Source: Symsagittifera roscoffensis
Taxonomy: Eukaryota > Xenacoelomorpha > Acoela > Convolutidae
DNA length: 64,000 nucleotides
Direction: 5' to 3'
Assembly: GCF_963678635.1 (NCBI RefSeq)
Contig: NC_087067.1
Location: forward strand, 33,704,401-33,768,400
Under the pieces are notes generated by a model. That model searched no databases. It was not told the DNA's origin and was given only the letters and a program-made list of their open reading frames with translations. This document shows positions 1 through 8,834 of this stretch, piece by piece. The position numbers and the translations under genes are program-made. Position 1 is the first letter of the stretch. Each line of letters begins with the position of its first letter.

Positions 1-1269
1 CACAAAGTTAAAAGCTTTTCAAATCTCGGTGATACCAAAAAGTTAAGCCTAATCGAGCGTGGTGCAAAAAATGAAATTTTCAAAATTTTTGTTTTTTTTT
101 TCGTTCAAAGTTCATTTTTTTCATCTTGTTTCATAAATTTGAGCTCAGGAAAATTCCAACGAGCCCAAAACGACGTTTGTAGCTCAAGTGTACGTGAAGT
201 AATCATCAGTTGAAAATTTGGGGGGACCCGAATTTCGGCCAATTTGGACGAAAATCGGCCTAAAAGCTAACTTTTAAGTTCGTGCAATTTTTTTTCTTGC
301 ATTTTTCAAGAGAATTGGGCTGCCCTCCGCTGTCGCAGAGTGCATTCAAAGAAAACTTATCAAATAGATTTGAATACTTACCTATTTAATAAGTTTATCA
401 CAACAATTAGGCTAAAAGCAACTGACAGTATCCTGGCTGGTATTCAATCATATGCCACTTACAGTGGATGTGCGGCGTGGTGCAAAAATTTTCAATGGGT
501 CAAATTTTGGCCAAAACAAAAGAAAACCGAAAAATTTCTTTTGCAGTATCAATTTTGTGTACAATCAGCTGCTGATAGGTCAAAAATAATGGAGATAACT
601 TTTGGGGTCTTTGAGTTATAGCCTTTTGAATTTCGGTGATGTCAAAAAAATAAGCCCAATCGAGCCTGGTCAATTGCGCGAACGGCCATAACTTGCCCAA
701 AAATTTTAAAATTTCCAAATTTTTTTATTTGGATCACAAGATCATAGTCAAATCTTGGGGGACTGAGAAAATGAACCATTTTCGTCGGTCCAACACAAAG
801 TTATAAGCTTTTGAAATCTCGATGATACCAAAAAGTTAAGCCTAATCGAGCGTGGTGCAAAAAATGAAATTTTCAAAATTTTTGTTTTTTTTTTCGTTCA
901 AAGTTCAATTTTTTCATCTTGTTTCATAAATTTGAGCTCAGGACAATTCCAACGAGCCCAAAACGACGTTTGTAGCTCAAGTGTACGTGGAGTAATCATC
1001 AGTTGAAAATTTGGGGGGACCCGAATTTCGGCCAATTTGGACAAAAATCGGCCTAAAAGCTAACTTTTAAGTTAGTGCAATTTTTTTTCTTGTATTTTTC
1101 AAGAGAATTGGGCTGCCCTCCGCTGTCGCAGAGTGCATTCAAAGAAAACTTATCAAATAGATTTGAATACTTACCTATTTAATAAGTTTATCACAACAAT
1201 TAGGCTAAAAGCAACTGACAGTATCCTGGCTGGTATTCAATCATATGCCACTTACAGTGGATGTGCGGC
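1..1269 (+). repeat. 5S-less truncated units (793-bp period)
   Basis: Two consecutive spacer units have no 5S gene. At about 476 and again at about 1269, the sequence jumps from the hairpin-rich segment (GGATGTGCGGC) straight to the end of the sub-repeat A core (GTGGTGCAAAAA). Compared with the first complete unit, 487 bp are missing, corresponding to 2062-2548: the 3' end of the upstream segment, the palindrome, the TATA-like box, the whole gene, the terminator and the start of sub-repeat A. The two junctions are identical and 793 bp apart, and a GC dinucleotide is shared by both parental ends. These units still carry sub-repeats B and C and the hairpin segment. They should make no 5S rRNA. 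Confidence 0.93.
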
Positions 1270-2334
1270 GTGGTGCAAAAATTTTCAATGGGTCAAATTT
1301 TGGCCAAAACAAAAGAAAACCGAAAAATTTCTTTTGCAGTATCAATTTTGTGTACAATCAGCTGCTGATAGGTCAAAAATAATGGATATAACTTTTGGGG
1401 TCTTTGAGTTATAGCCTTTTGAATTTCGGTGATGTCAAAAAAATAAGCCCAATCGAGCCTGGTGAATTGCGCGAACGGCCATAACTTGCCAAAAAATTTT
1501 AAAATTTCCAAATTTTATTATTTGGATCACAAGATCATAGTCAAATCTTGGGGGACTGAGAAAATGAACCAATTTCGTCGGTCCAACACAAAGTTATAAG
1601 CTTTTGAAATCTCGGTGATACCAAAAAGTTAAGCCTAATCGAGCGTGGTGCAAAAAATGAAATTTTCAAAATTTTTATTTTTTTTTCCTTCAAAGTTCAT
1701 TTTTTTCATCTTGTTTCATAAATTTGAGCTCAGGACAATTCCAACGAGCCCAAAACAACGTTTGTAGCTCAAGTGTACGTGGAGTAATCATCAGTTGAAA
1801 ATTTGGGGGGACCCGAATTTCGGCCAATTTGGACGAAAATCGGCCTAAAAGCTAACTTTTAATTTAGTGCAATTTTTTTTCTTGCATTTTTCAGGAGAAT
1901 TGGGCTACCCTCCGCTGTCGCAGAGTGCATTCAAAGAAAACTTATCAAATAGATTTGAATTCTTACCTATTTATTAAGTTTATCACAACAATTAGGCTAA
2001 AAGCAACTGACAGTATCCTGGCTGGTATTCAATCATATGCCACTTACAGTGGATGTGCGGCTATCATGCCATAGATGGTCATTCAAGGCACCTTGTACAC
2101 GCTCCATAGGTTTTGACCAGCTGATTTGGCCATAAAACACATTGGGCCAAAAAAAATCCAAACAATGTCAATTTTCAGTATTTTGTTTGAAATGCATAAA
2201 TTATAACGTGAGCGTGCAAAATTTTACATGGTATAAGAGCATATTTTTACTCTCGCGCGAGGGCGAGTGTTTTAAAAGTAATGTACATAGACATAAGCTA
2301 GTAAGGATATAAATGAAAGCGGAGTAACTCAAAT
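1270..2334 (+). repeat. Spacer leading into the first 5S gene
   Basis: The segment runs from the second deletion junction to the first gene. It contains the remainder of sub-repeat A, sub-repeats B and C, the T-rich tract, the hairpin-rich segment (the splice-donor-like motif here reads GAATTCTTACCT on +), the GC palindrome at about -80 and the TATA-like box at -27. No coding or additional RNA gene is apparent. Confidence 0.85.
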
Positions 2335-2453
2335 GCCTACGACCATACCATGTTGAATGCACCGGTTCTCGTCCGATCACCGAAGTTAAGCAACATTGGG
2401 CCTGGTTAGTACTTGGATGGGAGACCGCCTGGGAACACCAGGTGTTGTAGGCC
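2335..2453 (+). rRNA. 5S ribosomal RNA, copy 1
   Basis: 5S rRNA is the small RNA of the large ribosomal subunit. It is transcribed by RNA polymerase III from an internal promoter bound by TFIIIA. The 118-nt body matches the array consensus. The ends pair perfectly as helix I (nt 1-8 with 111-118). Nt 16-20 pair with 58-62 (helix II), nt 29-32 with 45-48 (helix III), nt 67-71 with 104-108 (helix V). Helix IV closes on a GAGA loop at nt 87-90. The start is set by helix I, and the 3' end lies at or just after nt 118. In this copy the usual TTTT after the gene is broken (CTTTATAT), leaving only three T, so termination may be weaker. It is the first gene after the 5S-less units. Confidence 0.97.
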
Positions 2454-3612
2454 TTTATATAAAGCAAAAGTAATTCTTTTACTTTTATGCGCTAAGAGTT
2501 ATTGCTGTTCAAAGTTCGGTGATGTCAAAAAGTTAAGCCTAAACGAGCGTGGTGCAAAAGTTTTCAATGGGTCAAATTTTGGCCAAAACAAAAGAAAACC
2601 GAAAAATTTCTTTTGCAGTATCAATTTTGTGTACAATCAGCTGCTGATAGGTCAAAAATAATGGAGATAACTTTTGGGGTCTTTGAGTTATAGCCTTTTG
2701 AATTTCGGTGATGTCAAAAAAATAAGCCCAATCGAGCCTGGTGAATTGCGCGAACGGCCATAACTTGCCCAAAAATTTTAAAATATCCAAATTTTATTAT
2801 TTGGATCACAAGATCATAGTCAAATCTTGGGGGACTGAGAAAATGAACCAATTTCGTCGGTCCAACACAAAGTTATAAGCTTTTGAAATCTCAGTGTTAC
2901 CAAAAAGTTAAGCCTAATCGAGCGTGGTGCAAAAAATGAAATTTTCAAAATGTTTGTTTTTTTTCGCTCAAAGTTCATTTTTTTTATCTTGTTTCATAAA
3001 TTTGAGCTCAGGAAAATTCCAACGAGCCCAAAACGACTATTGTAGCTCAAGTGTACGTGGAGTAATCATCAGTTGAAAATTTGGGGGGACCCGAATTTCG
3101 GCCATTTTGGACGAAAATCGGCCTAAAAGCTAACTTTTACGTTAGTGCAATTTTTTTTCTTGCATTTTTCAAGAGAATTGGGCTGCCCTCTACTGTCGCA
3201 GAGTGCATTAAAAGAAAACTTATCAAATAGATTTGAATACTTACCTATTTAATAAGTTTATCACAACAATTAGGCTAAAAGCAACTGACAGTATCCTGGC
3301 TGGTATTCAATCATATGCCACTTACAGTGGATGTGCGGCTATCATGCCATAGATGGTCATTCAAGGCACCTTGTACACGCTCCATAGGTTTTGACCAGCT
3401 GATTTGGCCATAAAACACATTGGGCCAAAAAAATTCCAAACAATGTCAATTTTCAGTATTTTGTTTGAAATGCATAAATTATAACGTGAGCGTGCAAAAT
3501 TTTACATGGTATAAGAGCATATTATTACTCTCGCGCGAGGGCGAGTGTTTTAAAAGTAATGTACATAGACATAAGCTAGTAAGGATATAAATGAAAGCGG
3601 AGTAACTCAAAT

Positions 3613-3731
3613 GCCTACGACCATACCATGTTGAATGCACCGGTTCTCGTCCGATCACCGAAGTTAAGCAACATTGGGCCTGGTTAGTACTTGGATGGGA
3701 GACCGCCTGGGAACACCAGGTGTTGTAGGCA
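3613..3731 (+). rRNA. 5S ribosomal RNA, copy 2
   Basis: The gene body is consensus with an intact TATA-like box. The 3' flank reads ATTTATTT, so the first T of the terminator is replaced and no run of four T directly follows the gene. Together with copy 1 this is one of only two copies with a broken T4. Confidence 0.96.
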
Positions 3732-4890
3732 TTTATTTAAAGCAAAAGTAATTCTTTTAATTTTATGCGCTAAGAGTTATTGCTGTTTAAAGTTCGGTGA
3801 TGTCAAAAAGTTAAGCCTAATCGAGAGTGGTGCAAAAATTTTCAATGGGTCAAATTTTGGCCAAAACAAAAGAAAACCGAAAAATTTCTTTTGCAGTATC
3901 AATTTTGTGTACAATAAGCTGCTGATAGGTCAAAAATAAAGGAGATAACTTTTGGGGTCTTTGAGTTATAGCCTTTTGAATTTCGGTGATGTCAAAAAAA
4001 TAAGCCCAATCGAGCCTGGTGAATTGCGCGAACGGCCATAACTTGCCCAAAAATTTTAAAATTTCCAAATTTTATTATTTGGATCACAAGATCATAGTCA
4101 AATCTTGGGGGACTGAGAAAATGAACCAATTTCGTCGGTCCAACACAAAGTTATAAGCTTTTGAAATCTCGGTGATACCAAAAAGTTAAGCCTAATCGAG
4201 CGTGGTGCAAAAAATGAAATTTCAAATTTTTGTTTTTTTTTTCATTCAAAATTCATTTTTTTCATCTTGTTTCATAAATTTGAGCTCAGGAAAATTCCAA
4301 CGAGCCCAAAACGACGTTTGTAGCTCAAGTGTACGTGGAGTAATCATCAGTTGAAAATTTGGGGGGACCCGAATTTCGGCCAATTTGGACGAAAATCGGC
4401 CTAAAAGCTAACTTTTAAGTTTGTACAATTTTTTTTCTTGCATTTTTCAAGAGAATTGGGCTGCCCTCCGCTGTCGCAGAGTGCATTCAAAGAAAACTTA
4501 TCAAATAGATTTGAATACTTACCTATTTAATAAGTTTATCACAACAATTAGGCTAAAAGCAACTGACAGTATCCTGGCTGGTATTCAATCAAATGCCACT
4601 TACAGTGGATGTGCGGCTATCATGCCATAGATGGTCATTCAAGGCACCTTGTACACGCTCCATAGGTTTTGACCAGCTGATTTGGCCATAAAACACATTG
4701 GGCCAAAAAAATTCCAAACAATGTCAATTTTCAGTATTTTGTTTGAAATGCATAAATTATAACGTGAGCGTGCAAAATTTTACATGGTATATGAGCATAT
4801 TTTTACTCTCGCGCGAGGGCGAGTGTTTTAAAAGTAATGTACATAGACATAAGCTAGTAAGGATATAAATGAAAGCGGAGTAACTCAAAT

Positions 4891-5009
4891 GCCTACGACC
4901 ATACCATGTTGAATGCACCGGTTCTCGTCCGATCACCGAAGTTAAGCAACATTGGGCCGGGTTAGTACTTGGATGGGAGACCGCCTGGGAACACCAGGTG
5001 TTGTAGGCT
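4891..5009 (+). rRNA. 5S ribosomal RNA, copy 3 (T69G)
   Basis: One substitution is present: nt 69 T to G (GGGCCGGGTT). It lies in the intermediate promoter element and turns the U69-A106 pair of helix V into a G-A mismatch. The flanking TATA-like box and TTTT are normal. The spacer after this copy is used as the reference for the A/B/C sub-repeat coordinates. Confidence 0.96.
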
Positions 5010-5052
5010 TTTATTTAAAGCAATAGTAATTCTTTTACTTTTATGCGCTAAG

Positions 5053-5241
5053 AGTTATTGCTGTTTAAAGTTCGGTGATGTCAAAAAGTTAAGCCTAATC
5101 GAGCGTGGTGCAAAAATTTTCAATGGGTCAAATTTTGGCCAAAACAAAAGAAAACCGAAAAATTTCTTTTGCAGTATCAATTTTGTGTACAATCAGCTGC
5201 TGATAGGTCAAAAATAATGGAGATAACTTTTGGGGTCTTTG
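5053..5241 (+). repeat. Spacer sub-repeat A (189 bp)
   Basis: First of three diverged sub-repeats, defined by the shared core AGTTAT...TTCGGTGATGTCAAAAAG then TTAAGCCTAATCGAGCGTGG. It begins about 45 bp after the 5S gene. The core is nearly identical to those of B and C, while the roughly 120 bp downstream of the core have diverged. One position in the array shows direct A-to-C recombination (near 31930-31957). Confidence 0.85.
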
Positions 5242-5426
5242 AGTTATAGCCTTTTGAATTTCGGTGATGTCAAAAAAATAAGCCCAATCGAGCCTGGTGA
5301 ATTGCGCGAACGGCCATAACTTGCCCAAAAATTTTAAAATTTCCAAATTTTATTATTTGGATCACAAGATCATAGTCAAATCTTGGGGGACTGAGAAAAT
5401 GAACCAATTTCGTCGGTCCAACACAA
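5242..5426 (+). repeat. Spacer sub-repeat B (185 bp)
   Basis: Same core layout as A, 189 bp downstream. It differs by AAAATAAGCCC in place of AAGTTAAGCCT and retains GAGCCTGGTGA, which is closest to the 5S sequence GGGCCTGGTTA. It continues with GCGCGAACGGCCATAACTTG, a relatively GC-rich block found only in this sub-repeat. Confidence 0.85.
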
Positions 5427-5485
5427 AGTTATAAGCTTTTGAAATCTCGGTGATACCAAAAAGTTAAGCCTAATCGAGCGTGGTG
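5416..5485 (+). repeat. 5S-like segment inside sub-repeat C
   Basis: This 70-bp stretch aligns collinearly with nt 7-74 of the 5S gene. Matching blocks in order are GTCCA/GACCA, GTTATAAGC/GTTGAATGC, TCTCG, GAT, ACC, GTTAAGC, AT.G.GC and TGGT. GTTAAGC begins at offset 48 in the spacer copy and 45 in the gene. By hand I count about 29 matches in the 45-column central part. I infer a degenerate 5S-derived sequence; chance similarity in AT-rich DNA is not excluded. Confidence 0.45.
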
Positions 5486-5613
5486 CAAAAAATGAAATTT
5501 CAAATTTTTGTTTTTTTTTTCATTCAAAATTTATTTTTTTCATCTTGTTTCATAAATTTGAGCTCAGGACAATTCCAACGAGCCCAAAACGACGTTTGTA
5601 GCTCAAGTGTACG
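5427..5613 (+). repeat. Spacer sub-repeat C (about 187 bp)
   Basis: Third sub-repeat, 185 bp after B. Its core reads AAATCTCGGTGATACC, then AAAAAGTTAAGCC and ATCGAGCGTGGTG, followed by the T-rich tract that varies in length between units. It is the sub-repeat that aligns best with the 5S gene. Its 3' limit is set by the 187-bp spacing and not by a sharp boundary. Confidence 0.75.
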
Positions 5614-5729
5614 TGGAGTAATCATCAGTTGAAAATTTGGGGGGACCCGAATTTCGGCCAATTTGGACGAAAATCGGCCTAAAAGCTAACTTTTAAGTTT
5701 GTACAATTTTTTTTCTTGCATTTTTCAAG

Positions 5730-5860
5730 AGAATTGGGCTGCCCTCCGCTGTCGCAGAGTGCATTCAAAGAAAACTTATCAAATAGATTTGAATACTTAC
5801 CTATTTAATAAGTTTATCACAACAATTAGGCTAAAAGCAACTGACAGTATCCTGGCTGGT
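5730..5860 (-). other. Possible spliced-leader-like RNA segment (speculative)
   Basis: On the - strand, positions 5802-5791 read AGGTAAGTATTC, a near-perfect metazoan 5' splice donor (AG|GTAAGTATT). It is followed directly by a TCAAAT-CT-ATTTGA hairpin and then a GC-rich hairpin (CTCTGC-GACA-GCGGAG). Spliced-leader RNA genes have this order of short exon, donor and stem-loops, and are linked to 5S arrays in several nematodes and other animals. Against this, I see no canonical Sm-binding site and no recognisable leader exon. The motif is altered in some units. I consider this a lead, not an annotation. Confidence 0.12.
5763..5794. repeat. ATTCAAA/TTTGAAT inverted repeat with nested hairpin
   Basis: ATTCAAA and TTTGAAT are separated by 18 bases, and a tighter inverted repeat TCAAAT-AG-ATTTGA overlaps the right arm. 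Either fold is possible. It is kept in most units; in the 7442-12537 group the right arm is altered (GATTTGATTGC). Confidence 0.6.
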
Positions 5861-5873
5861 ATTCAATCAAATG

Positions 5874-5886
5874 CCACTTACAGTGG
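5874..5886. repeat. CCACT-TAC-AGTGG hairpin
   Basis: Perfect 5-bp stem with a 3-nt loop, present in every unit I inspected; the loop is TGC in units around 22470, 27595, 28875, 30157 and 57855. It lies just before the point where the 5S-less units are truncated (GGATGTGCGGC). Confidence 0.6.
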
Positions 5887-6085
5887 ATGTGCGGCTATCA
5901 TGCCATAGATGGTCATTCAAGGCACCTTGTACACGCTCCATAGGTTTTGACCAGCTGATTTGGCCATAAAACACATTGGGCCAAAAAAATTCCAAACAAT
6001 GTCAATTTTCAGTATTTTGTTTGAAATGCATAAATTATAACGTGAGCGTGCAAAATTTTACATGGTATAAGAGCATATTTTTACT

Positions 6086-6095
6086 CTCGCGCGAG
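6086..6095. repeat. CTCGCGCGAG palindrome at -83 to -74
   Basis: A perfect 10-bp GC-rich palindrome in otherwise AT-rich DNA, at fixed distance upstream of the 5S start. Variants mark families: GCGCAAG before 16367, 22763, 24047, 27886, 29166, 30449, 31733 and 32639; CTTTCGCGCGAG in the eight units 44103-53042; an extended CTCGCGCGCGAG before 61967. It could be a binding site for an unknown factor. Confidence 0.55.
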
Positions 6096-6141
6096 GGCGA
6101 GTGTTTTAAAAGTAATGTACATAGACATAAGCTAGTAAGGA

Positions 6142-6148
6142 TATAAAT
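6142..6148 (+). promoter_or_regulatory. TATA-like box at -27 of 5S genes
   Basis: TATAAAT lies 27 to 21 nt upstream of the 5S start and recurs at the same distance in 43 of the 49 copies by my count. Upstream TATA-like elements contribute to 5S transcription in several invertebrates, which is known for the class, not shown here. Variants are ATAAAAAT-type in the units of 8716, 24047, 31733 and 32639, TATAAAG in 40288 and TATAATT in 56864. The coordinates given are those of copy 4. Confidence 0.6.
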
Positions 6149-6168
6149 GAAAGCGGAGTAACTCAAAT

Positions 6169-6287
6169 GCCTACGACCATACCATGTTGAATGCACCGGT
6201 TCTCGTCCGATCACCGAAGTTAAGCAACATTGGGCCTGGTTAGTACTTGGATGGGAGACCGCCTGGGAACACCAGGTGTTGTAGGCT
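6169..6287 (+). rRNA. 5S ribosomal RNA, copy 4 (reference consensus)
   Basis: Exact consensus copy with TATA-like box at -27 and a TTTT-A-TTT 3' flank. I used it as reference for promoter elements. All paired positions of helices I-V are satisfied, with only the G7-U112 and U84-G93 wobbles and A83 bulged, as is typical of eukaryotic 5S rRNA. Confidence 0.98.
6218..6265 (+). promoter_or_regulatory. Internal control region (A box, IE, C box)
   Basis: Positions are mapped by homology to the Xenopus-type 5S internal promoter. The A box is about nt 50-64 (AGTTAAGCAACATTG), the intermediate element nt 67-72 (CCTGGT), and the C box nt 80-97 (contains GGATGGGAGACC). TFIIIA binds this region and recruits TFIIIC, TFIIIB and Pol III. 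Coordinates are for copy 4; all other copies have it at the same offset except the deletion copy at 37757, where it is 18 nt closer to the start. Variant units with changes at nt 84, 92, 93 or 94 alter the C box. Confidence 0.85.
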
Positions 6288-6294
6288 TTTATTT
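6287..6294 (+). terminator. Pol III T-run terminator
   Basis: TTTTATTT follows directly after nt 118. A run of four T is the standard RNA polymerase III stop. The element is conserved after nearly every copy. Exceptions are copies 1 and 2 (interrupted) and the copy at 13816 (nine T). Confidence 0.85.
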
Positions 6295-7441
6295 AAAGCA
6301 AAAGTAATTCTTTTACTTTTATGCGCTAAGAGTTATTGCTGTTTAAAGTTCGGTGATGTCAAAAAGTTAAGCCTAATCGAGCGTGGTGCAAAAATTTTCA
6401 ATGGGTCAAATTTTGGCCAAAACAAAAGAAAACCGAAAAATTTCTTTTGCAGTATCAATTTTGTGTACAATCAGCTGCTGATAGGTCAAAAATAATGGAG
6501 ATAACTTTTGGGGTCTTTGAGTTATAGCCTTTTGAATTTCGGTGATGTCAAAAAAATAAGCCCAATCGAGCCTGGTGAATTGCGCGAACGGCCATAACTT
6601 GCCCAAAAATTTTAAAATTTCCAAATTTTATTATTTGGATCACAAGATCATAGTCAAATCTTGGGGGACTTAAAAAATGAACCAATTTCGTCGGTCCAAC
6701 ACAAATTTATAAGCTTTTGAAATCTCGGTGATACCAAAAAGTTAAGCCTAGTCGAGAGTGGTGCAAAAAATGAAATTTTCAAAATTTTTGTTGTTTTTTT
6801 TTCGTACAAAGTTCATTTTTTTCATCTTGTTTCATAAATATGAGCTCAGGACAATTCCAACGAGCCCAAAACGACGTTTGTAGCTCAAGTGTACGTGGAG
6901 TAATCATCAGTTGAAAATTTGGGGGGACCCGATTTTCGGCCATTTTGGACGAAAATCGGCCTAAAAGCTAACTTTTAAGTTAGAGCAATTTTTTTCTTGC
7001 ATTTTTCAAGAGAATTGGGCTGCTCTCCGCTGTCGCAGAGTGCATTCATAGAAAACTTATCAAATAGATTTGATTGCTTACCTAGTTAAAAAGTTTATCA
7101 CAACAATTAGCAACTGACGGTATCCTGGCTGGTATTCAATCATATGCCACTTACAGTGGATGTGCGGCTATCATGCCATAGATGGTCATTCAAGGCACCT
7201 TGTACACGCTCCATAGGTTTTGACCAGCTGATTTGGCCATAAAACACATTGGGCCAAAAAAATTCCAAACAATGTCAATTTTCAGTATTTTGTTTGAAAT
7301 GCATAAATTATAACGTGAGCGTGCAAAATTTTACATGGTATAAGAGCATATTTTTACTCTCGCGCGAGGGCGAGTGTTTTAAAAGTAATGTACATAGACA
7401 TAAGCTAGTAAGGATATAAATGAAAGCGGAGTAACTCAAAT

Positions 7442-7560
7442 GCCTACGACCATACCATGTTGAATGCACCGGTTCTCGTCCGATCACCGAAGTTAAGCAA
7501 CATTGGGCCTGGTTAGTACTTGGATGGGAGACCGCCTGGGAACACCAGGTGTTGTAGGCT
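7442..7560 (+). rRNA. 5S ribosomal RNA, copy 5
   Basis: Consensus body, TATA-like box and T-run. The upstream spacer (about 7070-7110) belongs to a family with GATTGCTTACCTAG and loss of GGCTAAAA, which continues through the units of 8716, 9991, 11264 and 12537. Confidence 0.97.
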
Positions 7561-8715
7561 TTTATTTAAAGCAAAAGTAATTCTTTTACTTTTATGCGCT
7601 AAGAGTTATTGCTGTTTAAAGTTCGGTGATGTCAAAAAGTTAAGCCTAATCGAGCGTGGTGCAAAAATTTTCAATGGGTCAAATTTTGGCCAAAACAAAA
7701 GAAAACCGAAAAATTTCTTTTGCAGTATCAATTTTGTGTACAATCAGCTGCTGATAGGTCAAAAATAATGGAGATAACTTTTGGGGTCTTTGAGTTATAG
7801 CCTTTTGAATTTCGGTGATGTCAAAAAAATAAGCCCAATCGAGCCTGGTGAATTGCGCGAACGGCCATAACTTGCCCAAAAATTTTAAAATTTCCAAATT
7901 TTATTATTTGGATCACAAGATCATAGTCAAATCTTGGGGGACCGAAAAAATGAACCAATTTCGTCGGTCCAACACAAATTTATAAGCTTTTGAAATCTCG
8001 GTGATACCAAAAAGTTAAGCCTAGTCGAGAGTGGTGCAAAAAATGAAATTTTCAAAATTTTTGTTGTTTTTTTTTTCGTACAAAGTTCATTTTTTTCATC
8101 TTGTTTCATAAATATGAGCTCAGGACAATTCCAACGAGCCCAAAACGACGTTTGTAGCTCAAGTGTACGTGGAGTAATCATCAGTTGAAAATTTGGGGGG
8201 ACCCGATTTTCGGCCATTTTGGACGAAAATCGGCCTAAAAGCTAACTTTTAAGTTAGAGCAATTTTTTTCTTGCATTTTTCAAGAGAATTGGGCTGCTCT
8301 CCGCTGTCGCAGAGTGCATTCATAGAAAACTTATCAAATAGATTTGATTGCTTACCTAGTTAAAAAGTTTATCACAACAATTAGCAACTGACGGTATCCT
8401 GGCTGGTATTCAATCATATGCCACTTACAGTGGATGTGCGGCTATCATGCCATAGATGGTCATTCAAGGCATCTTGTACACGCTCCATAGGTTTTGACCA
8501 GCTGATTTGGCCATAAAACACATTGGGCCAAAAAAATTCCAAACAATGTCAATTTTCAGTATTTTGTTTGAAATGCATAAATTATAACGTGAGCGTGCAA
8601 AATTTTACATGGTATAAGAGCATATTTTTACTCTCGCGCGAGGGCGAGTGTTTTAAAAGTAATGTACATAGACATAAGCTAGTAAGGATAAAAATGAAAG
8701 CGGAGTAACTCAAAT

Positions 8716-8834
8716 GCCTACGACCATACCATGTTGAATGCACCGGTTCTCGTCCGATCACCGAAGTTAAACAACATTGGGCCTGGTTAGTACTTGGATG
8801 GGAGACCGCCTGGGAACACCAGGTGTTTTAAGCT
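8716..8834 (+). rRNA. 5S ribosomal RNA, copy 6 (diverged)
   Basis: Three substitutions: G56A in the A box (GTTAAACAAC), and G113T and G116A, which break two pairs of helix I (C6-G113, C3-G116). The upstream box is also changed to ATAAAAAT. The combination of weakened helix I, altered A box and altered TATA makes this a candidate inactive copy, although no base is lost. Confidence 0.9.

Larger units (their letters stand above)
5010..6168 (+). repeat. Reference intergenic spacer (representative of all)
   Basis: This 1.16-kb AT-rich spacer represents the about 47 others. In order it holds: the terminator; sub-repeats A, B and C; a T-rich tract of variable length; a GGGGGGACCCGAATTTCGG block; a CTAAC/GTTAG hairpin region; a CTCYGC-TGTC-GCRGAG hairpin; an ATTCAAA/TTTGAAT inverted repeat; a CCACT/AGTGG hairpin; a stretch of about 190 bp with no recognised element; the CTCGCGCGAG palindrome; and the TATA-like box. 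I see no coding gene in it. Short open frames that recur in each unit are broken by T-run length changes in some units and cross the 5S gene in others. Confidence 0.85.

Noticed and set aside
4969-5217. An 82-codon open frame on the + strand that starts inside the 5S gene
   Set aside because: It begins with a TTG in the C box region of the 5S rRNA gene and runs through the Pol III terminator into sub-repeat A. It is a by-product of the rRNA sequence and not a protein gene.
5128-5346. A 72-codon open frame on the - strand that recurs in most units
   Set aside because: It lies across sub-repeats A and B, which are tandem repeat DNA. Its persistence follows from unit homogenisation. T-run length changes shift or extend it in several units, and changes are not concentrated at third codon positions by eye. 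No start context or known domain is recognisable.
5791-5860. U1 snRNA on the + strand, suggested by ATACTTACCT
   Set aside because: The first ten bases match the U1 5' end, but the following sequence lacks the U1 stem-loop I and II motifs and an Sm site. U2, U5 and U6 signatures were also looked for and not found.
5010-6168. Transposable element inserted in the spacer
   Set aside because: No terminal inverted repeats with target-site duplication, reverse transcriptase or transposase frame, or LTR pair could be found. The internal repetition is explained by sub-repeats A, B and C.
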